NCBI RefSeq assembly: GCF_029255145.1
Contig: NZ_JAPUVQ010000112.1
Span: 4,090-68,089, forward strand
Length of the DNA stretch: 64,000 nucleotides
Source of the DNA: Accumulibacter sp003538495
Lineage (GTDB): Bacteria; Pseudomonadota; Gammaproteobacteria; Burkholderiales; Rhodocyclaceae
Reading direction: 5' to 3'
The position numbers and the translations under genes were made by a program. The notes under the pieces are model-generated. The model saw nothing but the letters and a program-made list of their open reading frames with translations, was not told where the DNA came from and made no database searches. Below are positions 1 through 12,300 of this stretch, one piece after another. The first letter of the stretch is position 1; every line of letters begins with the position of its first letter.

Positions 1-315
1 ATGTTCGTCGGACCTTGGCAAATTGGCTGGGCGTTGACTAAGCTGTATGCGCTACCAGCGCAGCAGCATGGGAGAGTGAACGCCGCATTGATTCTGCAGC
101 GCAGCCGCAGCGATTCCGAATGGGAGTCAGATCACACGCCAGATCGCAGGCGGCATTAAGCGCAGCACCAGACGTCGAATCACATCCGCATCATCACCGT
201 GTCACCCTGGTTCACGCCACACCCGTACACTCGCAGTCAGCCTTCCGGCCAGTTCCGGCCGGCAAGGAACATGGGGTTTGACCGTTGGCATTGAGCGTCG
301 CAATGCAAGGGGGGA
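1..315. other. Upstream region of the giant gene, no supported gene
   Basis: This stretch holds no gene I can support. A frame on the plus strand is open from base 1 to a TAA ending at 159 (52 codons) and could be the 3' end of a gene lying outside the window, but it resembles nothing I know. An imperfect hairpin (CCTTCCGGCC pairing with GGCCGGCAAGG) lies at about 241-268 without a T run. A TTGACC at 278-283 could be a -35 box, but no convincing -10 box follows it. Confidence 0.4.
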
Positions 316-321
316 ATGGCC

Positions 322-3300
322 ATGCGCAAGTCTGCCGCTTCCAGCGATCATCCCGGTCAGGGCCGCAAATTCAGCCTGCGGCGACTCCTGCGACCAACGC
401 TGCGACCCCTCTTCGCGGCTTTGCTGGCAGCCCTCAGCCGACCCCGCGACGATCGCGAGAAACCAACACGGCCGCGCACCCGAGGTGCAATTCCCGAGGC
501 GACACTCCAGTTCGAGGCGCTCGAACCGCGCGTCCTGCTCGCGGGCGATCCTGGCTCGGCGATCCTGACGATCGCCGGCAGCATCGGCGTTCCCGGCGAG
601 CAGGACGACTACCGGTTCACTGTCGCCGAGCCAAGCCGGATCGTCTTCGACAGCCTGAGCAATCGCAGCGACCTGCGCTGGCGACTCGACGGTGCGGCCG
701 GCGAGGAAACCGGCCGCTCGTTCAGCGCCACCGATTATCTTGCCACCGCCTCGCCGGCTCACGAACTCGCTCCAGGCACCTACCGGCTGCGCATCGATGG
801 CCAGCAGGACGCGCTGGGCGACTACGCGCTGCGCCTCCTGGACGCCGCTTCGGCCACCGAACTCGTCGCCGGCGCGCCGGTCAGCGCCGTTCTCGAACAC
901 GGCAACGAGACCGCGCTCTACCGCTTCCGCGCGAGCGCCGGCGACAGCTTCCACTTCAAGGCCGGACCAGTCACAGCAGCGGGGCTCGGCTGGCGGCTGA
1001 TCGACCCCTTTGGCCGTCAGGAGGGCAGCACTTTCGACGCCGCGCGCGACCGCAATCGTTTCTCGGTCGAACGCAGCGGCGAATACCTGCTGCTGCTCGA
1101 AGGCGCGGTCGGCAACGCGGCACCGGCCAGCTACCAGTTCACCCTGCAAGCGATCAGCGACAGCGTCGCACCGCTGCTGCTCGGCCAGACCGCAACCGCC
1201 GACATCGATCAGCCCGGCAAGACCGCCCACTTCACTTTCGACCTGGCGGTCCCGACGCCGGTGCTTTTCGACCGCCTGACCGACGTCAGCTTCTACTGGT
1301 CGCTGCATGGGCCCGCCGGCCAACACCTTGCGCGTCGCCTGGCAAACAGCAGCACGCGCTTCGATGGCTTCGAACGACTACTGCTGCCACCGGGGAGCTA
1401 TACGCTCTCGGTCGATAGCGATGGCGCGAGCACCGGCAGCTTCCCGTTCCGGCTGCTCGGCGCCGACGCGGCGCAGCCACTCGCCGCGGGCAGCACGATT
1501 GCCGGGCAACTCGATTTCGCATGTGGATCGAGCCTGTACAGGATCGCGCTCGCTGCAGGCGACAAGTTCTTTCTCGACCCGCGTTCCGTCACCGGCGGGT
1601 CGCTCGACTGGCGCCTGATCGACCCCTACGGCGTTCGCGTCGCGGCTGCCAGCTTCAGTGCCGGCGCCAACACCGCTCCTGCTCCGGCTCTCGCTCCGTT
1701 CACGGTGGCGACGACCGGTGACTACTGGCTGCTGCTCGATGGCGCGGACAGCAATCCTGCCACCGCCGAATTGAGCTACCAGTTCGCGCCGAACGTCGTT
1801 CCCGATCTGGAGCGCACGCTAAGCATCGGCGACCTGGTCACCGATCAGGTCGCGGTCGCCGGGCAGACGACGGTCTATCGCTTTGAACTGGCGAACGAGA
1901 CACATCTGGCATTCGACGCGCAAAGCCATCGCGCGGACCTGCTGTGGTCTTTGTCAGGGCCGCGCGGCAACGAGGTCACGGATCGGCGTTTCGACCACAG
2001 CGACGGCGCCGCCGGATTCAGCGGCCTGACCCTGCCGGCCGGCAGCTATCGCCTCAGCGTGCGGGGCGCGGCAAGCGCCACGGGGGCCTTTGCCTTCCGG
2101 CTGCTGGACCTGGCAGCCGCTCCTGAACTGTCGCTGGGCGCGGCCGTCAGCGGTAGCCTGAGCCCCGGCACCAGCGCCATGGCGTACCGCTTCGCGGTCG
2201 CCGCCGGCGACCAGATCGCCCTGCAGAACAACACCGGCAGCGCCGGCAATTCCGCCGACCCAAGCTGGCGCCTGATCGACCGCTTCGGCCGTGAGGTCAG
2301 TGGCGCCACCGCCCTGCCCGTGCCCGGCGCCGCCCCCGGGATAGTGTCATTGAGCACCGGCGGCGCCTACACGCTACTGATCGAAGGGAACGCCGGCGCC
2401 GCGACGCCGATCAGCTACGACTTGCAGCTCAACGCCGCTGGCCACCTGACACCGGCTGGCCTGCCCGCCGGCGAAGCGCTCAGCATCGGCTCGCTGGTCG
2501 CCGGCCTGCTGCCCACCGCCGGGTCCAGCCGCACCTACCGTCTTGCGCTGGCCAGCGACAGCCAGCTGGTGTTCGACACGCAGGGCGGCGCCAGCAGCGC
2601 CGTCTGGTCGCTGCTCGGACCCCGTGGCAGCGAAGTCGATCGGCGAGCGCTGTTCAGCAGCGACGCCGCGGCCCAGAGCCCGATGCTCACCCTGCCGGCC
2701 GGCGACTACGCCCTGACGGTCGAAGGAGCCCCTCCAGCGGGCAGCGTTTCCGGCCATGGCGCCTACGCCTTCCGCCTGCTCGACGCCGCGGGATTTCCCG
2801 AAATCACCCTCGGCCAGCTGCTCACCACGACGCGTTCGCCGGCCGCTTCGACGATTGGCCATCGCCTTGCCGCCACCGCCGGCAGCACGCTGCTCCTGCA
2901 GGGCGGCGATTCATCGGGCGGTGTCTGGCGGCTGCTCGATCGCTTCGGCCGCCAGGTCTCGGTGAGTTCGGTGAATGCCGGCCAGGTCCTGGCAACGCGC
3001 TTCGACATCCCCGCCACCGGCACCTACACGCTGCTCAGCGATGGCCATTTCGGCGCCAACGGCCGCTCGAGCGTCACCTTCCTGCTCACCGAACCGGTCA
3101 AGGTCAGCGCGCCGCTGGTCTTCAACAGGCCGATCAGCGCCAGTTCGGCCGGCCCCGGCAGCGTCGCCGAGTATCGCTTCTCGCTCGCCCGGGCGACCAC
3201 CGTCGTCTTCGATGCGCTGAGCGGCCCGGACTCGCGCTGGATGCTCGCCGGCCCGTTGGGCGTGGTACGTGGATGGACCTCTTTCCTTGCCGACGACGGC

Positions 3301-6300
3301 CAGATCCTCGGCTTGCCGGCCGGCGAGTACGTACTGACCCTGGAGACCACCAGCGTCGCAGCCGCCGACTACCGCTTCCGCGTCCTCGACGCCGCCGCCG
3401 CGGACGGCGAGGACAGCGCCGGCGCAGTCGTCGACCTGCCATCGGGGGCCACGGTCGACGAAACCATCCCTGCCGGCGAAACGCGTGTTTACCGCTTTAC
3501 GGCCGAGGCCGGCGAGCGCGCCACCTTTTCCCGACTCGATGGCTACGGCGTCAACGGGAAAGTCTCGTGGCAGTTGTGGGACCCCTACGGCCACCAGCTC
3601 GTGGCGCTCGGCCCGGGGGTCACCGAGGCCGCGTTGCCGGTCAGCGGCGAGTACCTGCTGGCGGTCTTTCCGGATTTCGCCAACGCCCCGCCAGACAAGC
3701 TGGCGCGACCGATCGCCTTCACCTTCGCACTGGCGAGTTCGCGGACGCTGCCGCTGACGCTCGACCAGGACATCGTCGGCAGCATCGAGCAACCGGGAGA
3801 GTCCGTCAGCTACGGCTTCACGCTCGACGCCCCGACCTCACTGCTGGTCGACAGCGGCGCCGCCGCCAACCCCGACGATTTCTCGTGGACCCTCAGCGGC
3901 CCTCGCGGCCGCGAAGGGCCGCCACAGACCTTCGCCAGCACCCGCTCCAGCCTGCTGTCGCTGCCAGCAGGCAATTACGAGTTCGTCGTCGCCAGTCGCA
4001 CACTGGCCACCGGCGACTTCGGTTTCCGGTTGCTCGACCTGGCGACCCAGCCGGCCCTGCCCTTCGAAACGCCGGTCGCGCTGACGCTCGCGCCGGCGAC
4101 CCGGGCGCAAGCGTATTCGCTGGTCGTCGACGCCGACAGCGAGTTGCTGTTCGTTCCCACCGCGGCACCGGCGCGCGATGGCGACTGGCGGGTGCTCGAC
4201 AGCCTTGGCAGGACGCTGGCCAGCGGCACGATGTCGCAGATCGAGGGTCCGTTCGCGCTCCCGGCCGGCCACTACAGCTTCGTCGCCGATGGCCGCCCGC
4301 TCGGCGCCGGCGGCGACACCTGCCAATTCGTCATGCGGCGCCTGCTGCTTCACGGGCAGGCGATCAGCCTGGATGGTGGCGCCACTGGAGTCACCGAAGT
4401 CGCGGGGAGTGTCGACCATCCGGGCCAGGTCCACGAATACAGCTTCTCGATCGACTCGCCGACGACGCTGGTTTTCGATGCCCTGAGCGAGCGCGACGAC
4501 CTCGGCTGGGAACTTGCCGGGCCGACCGGCGTGCTCCGCCAGGAGGGCCGCTTCGGCGGTCAGGGCATCGTCGCGCCGCTGACTCTCGACGGCCCCGGAA
4601 GCTATCGCTTGCGCGTCGTTCCCGAGGTCGGAGCGACCGGCGACTTTCGCTTCCGGCTGCTCGACACCAGCCGCGCCGAAGCGCTGCCGCTGAACAGCGC
4701 GCAGGAGCTGGTGCTCAACCCCGGCAGCAGCATCCGGATTTTCCACGTGGACGGCCAGGCCGGCGAGCGCCTGGCATTCGACGTCCAGAGCCTGGTCGGT
4801 GGCACGGCGTCGCTGCAGATCTTCGCCGCCGGCGATCCGCAACAGGTCTTCAGCGCCTCGGCCAGTGCCGGTTCGCCAATCGGCACGACGCTGGCGCGCG
4901 GCGGCAGGCAGCTGCTGATGGTCGTCGGCCGGGCGAGCAGCGAAGAACCGTTGGTGCTGGGCTATTCGGCGACGCTGGCCAGTCCGCGCATCGCGACGCT
5001 GGCGGTCGGCAGCGAGGCGCAGGGCAGCACCGCGGTCAGCGGCCTTGCCGACCAATGGCAGTTCTCGCTGCACTGGCCGAGTCGCCTGCTGTTCGACGGG
5101 CTCGCCGGGACGCGGACGCGCTGGACGCTGCGCGCAGCAGACGGCGCACCGCTCGATTCGGGTTGGTGTGGCAGCAACAGGCTGCTGGCGCTCGACGCCG
5201 GCGCCTACACCCTCGAAGTGCAAGCCGATCAGGTCGAAGACCTCGGCCCCTACGCTTTCCGGCTGCTCGACTTCGCCAGCGCCGCGACGCTGCCGCTGAA
5301 CCAGGAAGTCAGCGGGACATTGGCCAGCGCAACCGCGGCCAGCATCTTCCGGGTGCCAGCACCGGAACAGGGCGGCTCACTGAGCATCGATGCGGTCGCC
5401 AGCAACGGCGGGATCGGCAGCCTTGCCGTCTTCGATCCCGACGGCGTCGCTGTCGGCGACTACCTCCTGCCGGCACGCGCCGTGCCTGGCGTCGCCAGCA
5501 GCGGCGCGGCTGGCGGCGAGCGCCTGCTGGTGGTCGATGGCCTCGCCGGAGCGACGACGGCGCTGCACTATTCGCTGAACGCCCGGCAGACCGAAGCATT
5601 GCGCGCGCAGCGTGGCGACACCCTGACCGGGACGCTGGCGCACGGCGGCGATCGCGTCAGCTACCGGATCGCGGTACCTTTCAGCCAGGCCTTGCCGGCG
5701 CGGGCATGGGTGCACAATGCGGGGGCAAGCACCATTCGCTGGCGGCTGGCGCCGTCCGGCGCCGCGTCTGCCGCCCCCGGCGCAGCCCCCGGCGCAGCCC
5801 CCGCCTGGTGGCCGGACGTCGAGCAGACAGCGGACCCGGACGCCTACGACTGGCTGGTCACGGCCGGCGATTACGAGCTGACCATCGAAGCGACCGCCGA
5901 CGATGCCACCTTCACGCTGCAACTGCTCGCCGGCGATAGCGCGCCCGCCCTCGCCGCGACGGGCCAGCACGGACAGCTCGCGCACGGTCGCGATGCACGG
6001 GTCTACCGCTACGATGCCGGCACCGCTGGCGGCCACCTGCTGCAGCTTGAAAGCACCGAGGAATCGAGCCTGCAATGGGCGCTGTACGATGGCGGCGGCG
6101 AGCAACTGGCTGGCGGCGATGGCGAAGAGCGCGGCACCTTCGACTTCAGCGAGCTTGCCGCCGGACCGTACCTGCTGCTGGTGTCGGGCCGCGCCGAGGC
6201 CACCGACAGCATCGACTACGACGTCGCCATGTCGCCAACGACCGTCCGCCCCGGCGATCTCGTGTCGGGACACCTGACCGCTGCCGACCCGACGCGCAGC

Positions 6301-9300
6301 TACGCCCTGGATCTGCCGTTCGGAACGTATCTCCAGGTCCATGACCAGGGCTCCGGCGCCAGCGTCAAGTGGCGAATCCGTCCGCTCGCGACGCCACCCG
6401 AGCTGGCCGACTGGGTCAGCCTGAACGAGCCGCAGTTCGCTGGCCACGACCGTGAAGCCGCGTACCCCTACCTCGACTTCTTCGACAGCGACCGCTACGT
6501 GTTCGAGGTGTCCTCGGCCGCCGACGCAGCCTTCAGCTTCCGCCTGCTCGATTTCGATCACGCGCCCGTGCTCGCGGCCGGCGACACCGTCCTCGCCTTC
6601 GCTCCCGGCGAACAGCTCAAGGTCTTCCGTGTCGACCCGGATCTCGCCGGAACGATACCGAGCCTCGCGATCGCCACCGATCCCGGCGAAGAAATCCGCT
6701 GGCTGTTGTTTGACGCCAACCAGTCGCTGGTCGAACAGGGGAGCCATGCCGGCGCGTCGATCACGACGCGACTCGACGACCGTCCTTACACCATCGAGTT
6801 CAAGCGGCCACCCTCGCCTGCCAGCCATTCGGCGCTGACCGCGCGCGTCGCTCTGGCCGGCACAGCGGCGCAAGCCATCCAGGTGGACGAGGTCATCGCC
6901 GTCAGCCTTGCGGAGTCGACCGGCTACGAACAGAGCTTTACCGTTTCCGTCGGCGAGCGCAGCCGCATTGCTTTCGATCTCCTCTCGGCCCTGTCGGATG
7001 TCGATTACGACCTCCTCGACGCGAATGGCTGGCGTCTGGCCAACTCTTACCTGGGAGACAGGGACAAGCCGCTGGTCGACCTGCGGCCGGGAACGTACAG
7101 CCTGAGGGTCTACTCCTGGGCGACGCCAGGCGGCGGCAATTCGTCGATCGACTTCAGCTTCCGCCTGCTGAACGCCGCACGAGCGGACCATCCCGAGTTG
7201 ACCATGGGCATCCCGGCCGACGGCACGGTGGCGCCGGGCAGCAGCCTGACGCGCGTCTATCACCTGCGGGCGCGCGCTGGCGACAGCGTTTCGATTGCGG
7301 CCAGCCCGGTAGTGGGCGGCGACCCGGACGAGCTTGATCGGGCGAGCTTGTACCTCTTCGACCCCTTCGGGCAGCTCGTCGCCGGCGACCAGATTGCCAA
7401 CGGTCCCTTGCCGGGGCAACTCGAAGAATCAGGAACGTACACCGTGCTCGTCGTCGGCGACCCGTCGCTCGCCGGGCCGGCAGGCTACTCGATCGCCGCG
7501 ACGCTGCTTGCGCAGGAGAGCAGGCCACCGATCGCCAGCACGCCGCTGGCGATCGGTGCCGACCTCAGCGACACGCTGTCCGGGACGACCAAGGCTTATC
7601 GCCTGACCATCACCGAGCCCGGCCTGGCAGTAATCAGCGGCAGCACCGGCGCCGACCCTGGCGCCGAGCACTGGTGGGCACACTGGGTGCTGCGTGACGG
7701 CGCCGGATTCCTGACCGGCGACCAGGGCTACTGGGACGCCTTCGAGACCAGCGTCGATCCGTTGTCGCTGGCGGCGGGCGAGTACACGCTCGAAGTCTCG
7801 GTGTTCTATGGGACGGGCGGGAGCATCGCGTTTCGGGTCGACGGCAGCGGCGCCGCCATCCCGGCTGACGTCGGCGCCAGCTTTGGCGACTCCGGCGCGG
7901 TGGTCTACCGGATCGATCTCGTCGCCGGTGAGCACTATCTGCTACAGGCCGGGAGCGACAGCGCCTGGTCGGTCTACCGTCCCGATTTCACGTTTGCCCG
8001 GGCGCTTACCGGCCGGGACGTCGTGCACTTCGTGGCGTCGGTGGACGGCCCGTGGTACTTCGCTCGTGACGAGGACTACTCTGGCGCCGCGACAGTGTTC
8101 GTCGGCCAGGTGCTCAATCCGATCGGGGTCGGCGAACGCATCGAAGGCCAGCTCGCCGCGGGCGGCTCCGGCGACACCTACCACCTGACGCTGCGCGAAA
8201 GAAAGCGCCTCTACCTCGACCTGGCGCACCTCGATTCCCCGGCGCAGGTGCTGCTGTTCCGGGAAAGCGAAGCGATCGCCACCGTATCGGCTTATGCGGG
8301 AGATTCGTTTGTCGGCGACTTCATCGATCTGGCCGCCGGCGAGTACCGCGTCGAGGTCCGGCCAAACCAGTGGACGACCAGCGACACGGCGTACACACTG
8401 CGGCTGCTGGACTTCGCCCACGCGCCAGTGCTGCCCCTGAACGTCGAAGTCGCCGATAGCCTGCAGGCCAGCGAAGCCGCGATCTACCGTATTGACGGGA
8501 CGGCCGGGGGCCGCATTGACTACCGGCCAACCGAACCCGGCGGACTCGAAGGCTGGTGGCAGCTGTTCGATCGCGACAGCACCTGGCTGGCGTCTGGTGA
8601 TATGGCCGAGCCGGCCAGCGTCCCGACGCTGACCCCCGGCGGCGGCTATTTCGTCGTGCGCAACAACGTGCCAAAGACCGAGCCTGCGGCGACCTACCGT
8701 TTCGCCCTGCAGACGCCACAGGAGATCACGCTCGGCGAACGGGTCGACGGTCAGGCCTTTGCCGGCAGCACGCGCGCTTCGTACCGCTTTGCCACGTCGA
8801 CGACGACGCGCGTCGTGCTCGACCCGGCGCGATTCGCCGGCAACGGCAGTCTCGCCTGGCGGATTTTGCGCGGTGAGCAGCCGATCGGGCAGCCGATCGT
8901 CCATGGCACGCTGACCAACGCCGGGACGCTCGCTGACGATCTGGCGATCGTCGATCTGCCGGCCGGCCGCTATCTGCTCGAGTTCGACGCTGAGCAGCCG
9001 CTCGCTCAGCCCGACGACTTCGCTTTCGCGCTGCTCGACCTGGCGCAGTCGCAGCCCCTGGAATCCGGGATGGCGGCGACCGGCCAACGGCCTGCCGGCC
9101 AGGCCGCGCTGTTTGCGCTTGTCGCCACCGCCGGCACCGATTTGACCCTCGAACAACTCTCCGGCAACGACGATCGCTGGTGGCTGGTCGGCGAGTTCGG
9201 CCAGCAAGTTGCACAAGGCGACGGCTCCGGCAGCGTCGACGCTCTGCCACGCAGCGGCAGCTACACCCTGCTCCTCGACGACGACGGCAGCGCTGCCGGC

Positions 9301-12300
9301 GGGGCATCGACGCCGGCGACACGGGACTACAACTTCCGCCTGTCGACCGGCGTCGCGCCGCTGCCAGCCATCGCGCCGAACAGTATCGTCAGTGGCACGC
9401 TCGACGCGCACGGCAGCCTCAGCTACCGCGTGGCGACGACAACGCCCGGCACGCTCTGGCTCGTGCCGCTGAGCGCCGGCTTCGATGCGCACGTCGAAGT
9501 GCGCGACGCGGCCGGCTGGCGGGTACACGCGGCGGACTATTTCAGCCAGGCCCAGCGGACGATCCAGCTGCCCGCGCCGGGCAGCTACACCATCGAACTG
9601 CGCGACGCCTACGGCAGACCGGAACAGCGGACGCTGAGCTTCGCGCTGGCCGACCTGAGCGCGGCGACGGGCCTGACCCCGGGAAGCGCAGGCAGCGGCA
9701 CCGTGAGCGGCGGCAACGGGGTCGACGCCTATCGCTTCAGCGCCGCCGACGGCGTCAGCTTCGACTTCGACGGCAGCCCGGCGACCGCGAGTGGTCTGCG
9801 GTGGACGCTGGTCTCGCCCTACGGGAGCAAGCTGGCTGAAGGCGAGGTCCGCAGCCAGAGCGCGCCACTGCCGCTCGCCGCCGGCGACTACCTGTTGCTG
9901 ATCGACGGTGGCCCAGGACACGGCACCGGTACTTACAGCTTCGTTCTGAACACCCCGCCGACCAGCGCCACAGCCGCTCCCGAGCTGCTTCGCAACACCG
10001 GGACCGGCGCGACGCTGGCGGCCGGTGGCCAGGCACGCTACGCGCTGCACCTCGAGAAAGCGGAATTGCTGGCCTTCGACAGCCTGACGAGCAGCGGCAA
10101 GCTGTGGTGGCGGCTTGATGGCCCGGCCGGCGAGATCGTCTTCTCGCAAGCGATGGCGCAGACCGCGGCCCCCGGCCCGGCCGCCACCGGCAGCGACTTC
10201 TCGGGCCGGCTGGCCGCCGGCGACTACACGCTGCTGATCAGCAACCTTGGCGGCCAGCCCGAAAGCGGTTCGTTCCGCGTTCGCGATCTGGCCGGCGCGG
10301 CACCGCTCACCGCCGGCACACCGGTGACCACCCGCCTCACGCCCGCCAACAGCACACAACTCTTCCGTTTCGACGCCCTCGCCGGCGAGCGCTATTATCT
10401 TGACGCGCTGAGCACCGTCGGCGACCTGTCGACCTCGGGGCTGGCCCGCGCCGTGCCGCAGTGGAAACTGCTCGATCCCCTCGGACGTACGGTCGTCGGC
10501 CCAGTCCCGATGGGCTCGGCGAGCGTCGCCTTCGACCACCTCGTTGCCCAGACCGGCCAGTCGATCTTCCGCCACGGCTTCCACGGCAACGATCAGGAGA
10601 CAGCAACGCTGCCGATCAGCGGCGGCTACACGCTGCTGCTCGACGGTCGCGGCACGGCCGGCAGCGAGCCGGCGCTGCTCTCCTTCGAGCTGATCAAGGT
10701 GCCGCAGGCGCCACCCATCGTCATCGACGCCTTCCCGGGCCAACCGGCGCCCAACCTCGTCGTCAGCGCGCTCGCCGTGAATCCGCTCGGGGTGCTGCAA
10801 ACCGGGCAAACGCTGAGCGTCGACTGGCAGATCGGGAATCGTGGCGACCGGACCGCTGCCGGCCGCTGGCACGACCGGATCATCGTCCGCAATCTCGATA
10901 GCGGCCGGGTCGTCGCCGATGTCGACGTCCCCTACGACAGCAGCGACCCGGGCAAGGGCATGATCGCTGCCGGCGACTCGCGCAGCCGCAGCTACGCGCT
11001 CACCCTGCCCGCCGATGCCGCCGCTGCCGGCCGCTTGCGCGTCTTCGTCATCACCGACGCCGGCAACGTCGTCCGCGAGAGCAGCGCCGGCGGCGCCAAC
11101 GAGCGCGACAACGCGCGCTCGGTCGAGATCGATGTGATCCGCGCGCCACACAGCGACCTGCACATCGAAGGTCTCGGCTTCGACCCGGCCGCCGCCTTCG
11201 ACCCCGGCGCCGAGCTCACGGTCAGCTGGCAAACCATCAACCGCGGCGACCAGGACGCCGCACCGGGTTGGCGCGAAAGCCTGGAGCTACGCAACTTGTC
11301 GACCCGCGAGCTGGTCGCCAGCAGCGTTGTGTACGACCTGCCGGAAGCGGCCCCGCTGGCCCCCGGCGATCACCGCGTGCGTAGCGTAGCGATCACCTGG
11401 CCGAGCGGCACGTCCGCCGCCGGTCGCTTCTCGCTGCGCGTCGGGCCCGGGGTCGACCCGGGCAGCGGCATGATCCGTTCGGCGGAACTGATCCACGTCG
11501 TCGGCCCCGACCTGCAGGTCCGCAATCTTGCCCTGGACCCGGGCGAAATAACGGCCGGCGGCCTGCTGAGCATCCACTGGGACGACTGGAACGACGGCGG
11601 CAGCGCGACCGCAAGCGCTTTCGACGACCGTGTCGTGGTCAGGAATCTTGATCTCGCGCAGACCCTGCTCGACACCAGCGTCACCTACGACCCACTCGCT
11701 GCAACCGGCGGCCAGAGCAATGGCCCGATCGGCGCCGGCGAGCACCGCCAGCGCAGTTTCAGCTTTCGCCTGCCTGAGGGCCTGCGCGGCAGCGGCACTA
11801 TCGAGATCAGCGTCACCGCCGATCAGGATCGCGGCGGCTTCGGCACGCTCTTCGAAGCCAACTCAGAAGGCGACGCCGAGGGCAACAACCGCGCCATTGT
11901 TCACACCCTGTCGGCAAATTCCGCCTACGCCGACCTGCGCGTCGCGCTATCCGGCGTCCCCGCAACGGCGCTCGCCGGCGGCCTGCTGACCGTCGACTGG
12001 CAGGTCGCCAACCAGGGACAGGCAGACAGCGGCGCCGACTGGGACGATCAGGTCGTCGTCAGTCGCGACGCGGTGATCGGCAACGCCGACGACCTGGTCG
12101 TCGCCAGCTTCAGGCACAGCGGCGGGCTCGGCATCGGCGAGAGCTACGCCGCCAGCGGCATCGTCACGCTGCCGCTCCTCGGGCCGCGGCACTATTACCT
12201 GGGCGTACGCGCCGACGCCGGCCAGGCGGTGATCGAGCCCGACACCCGCGGCGACAATAGTGCCGTCACTGCTTTCGAATTGCTTGTTGCAGCCGCCGAC

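Noticed and set aside
1..159. Open frame from the first base to TAA at 159
   Set aside because: Only 52 codons with no recognisable content. It could be the end of a gene outside the window but cannot be supported here.
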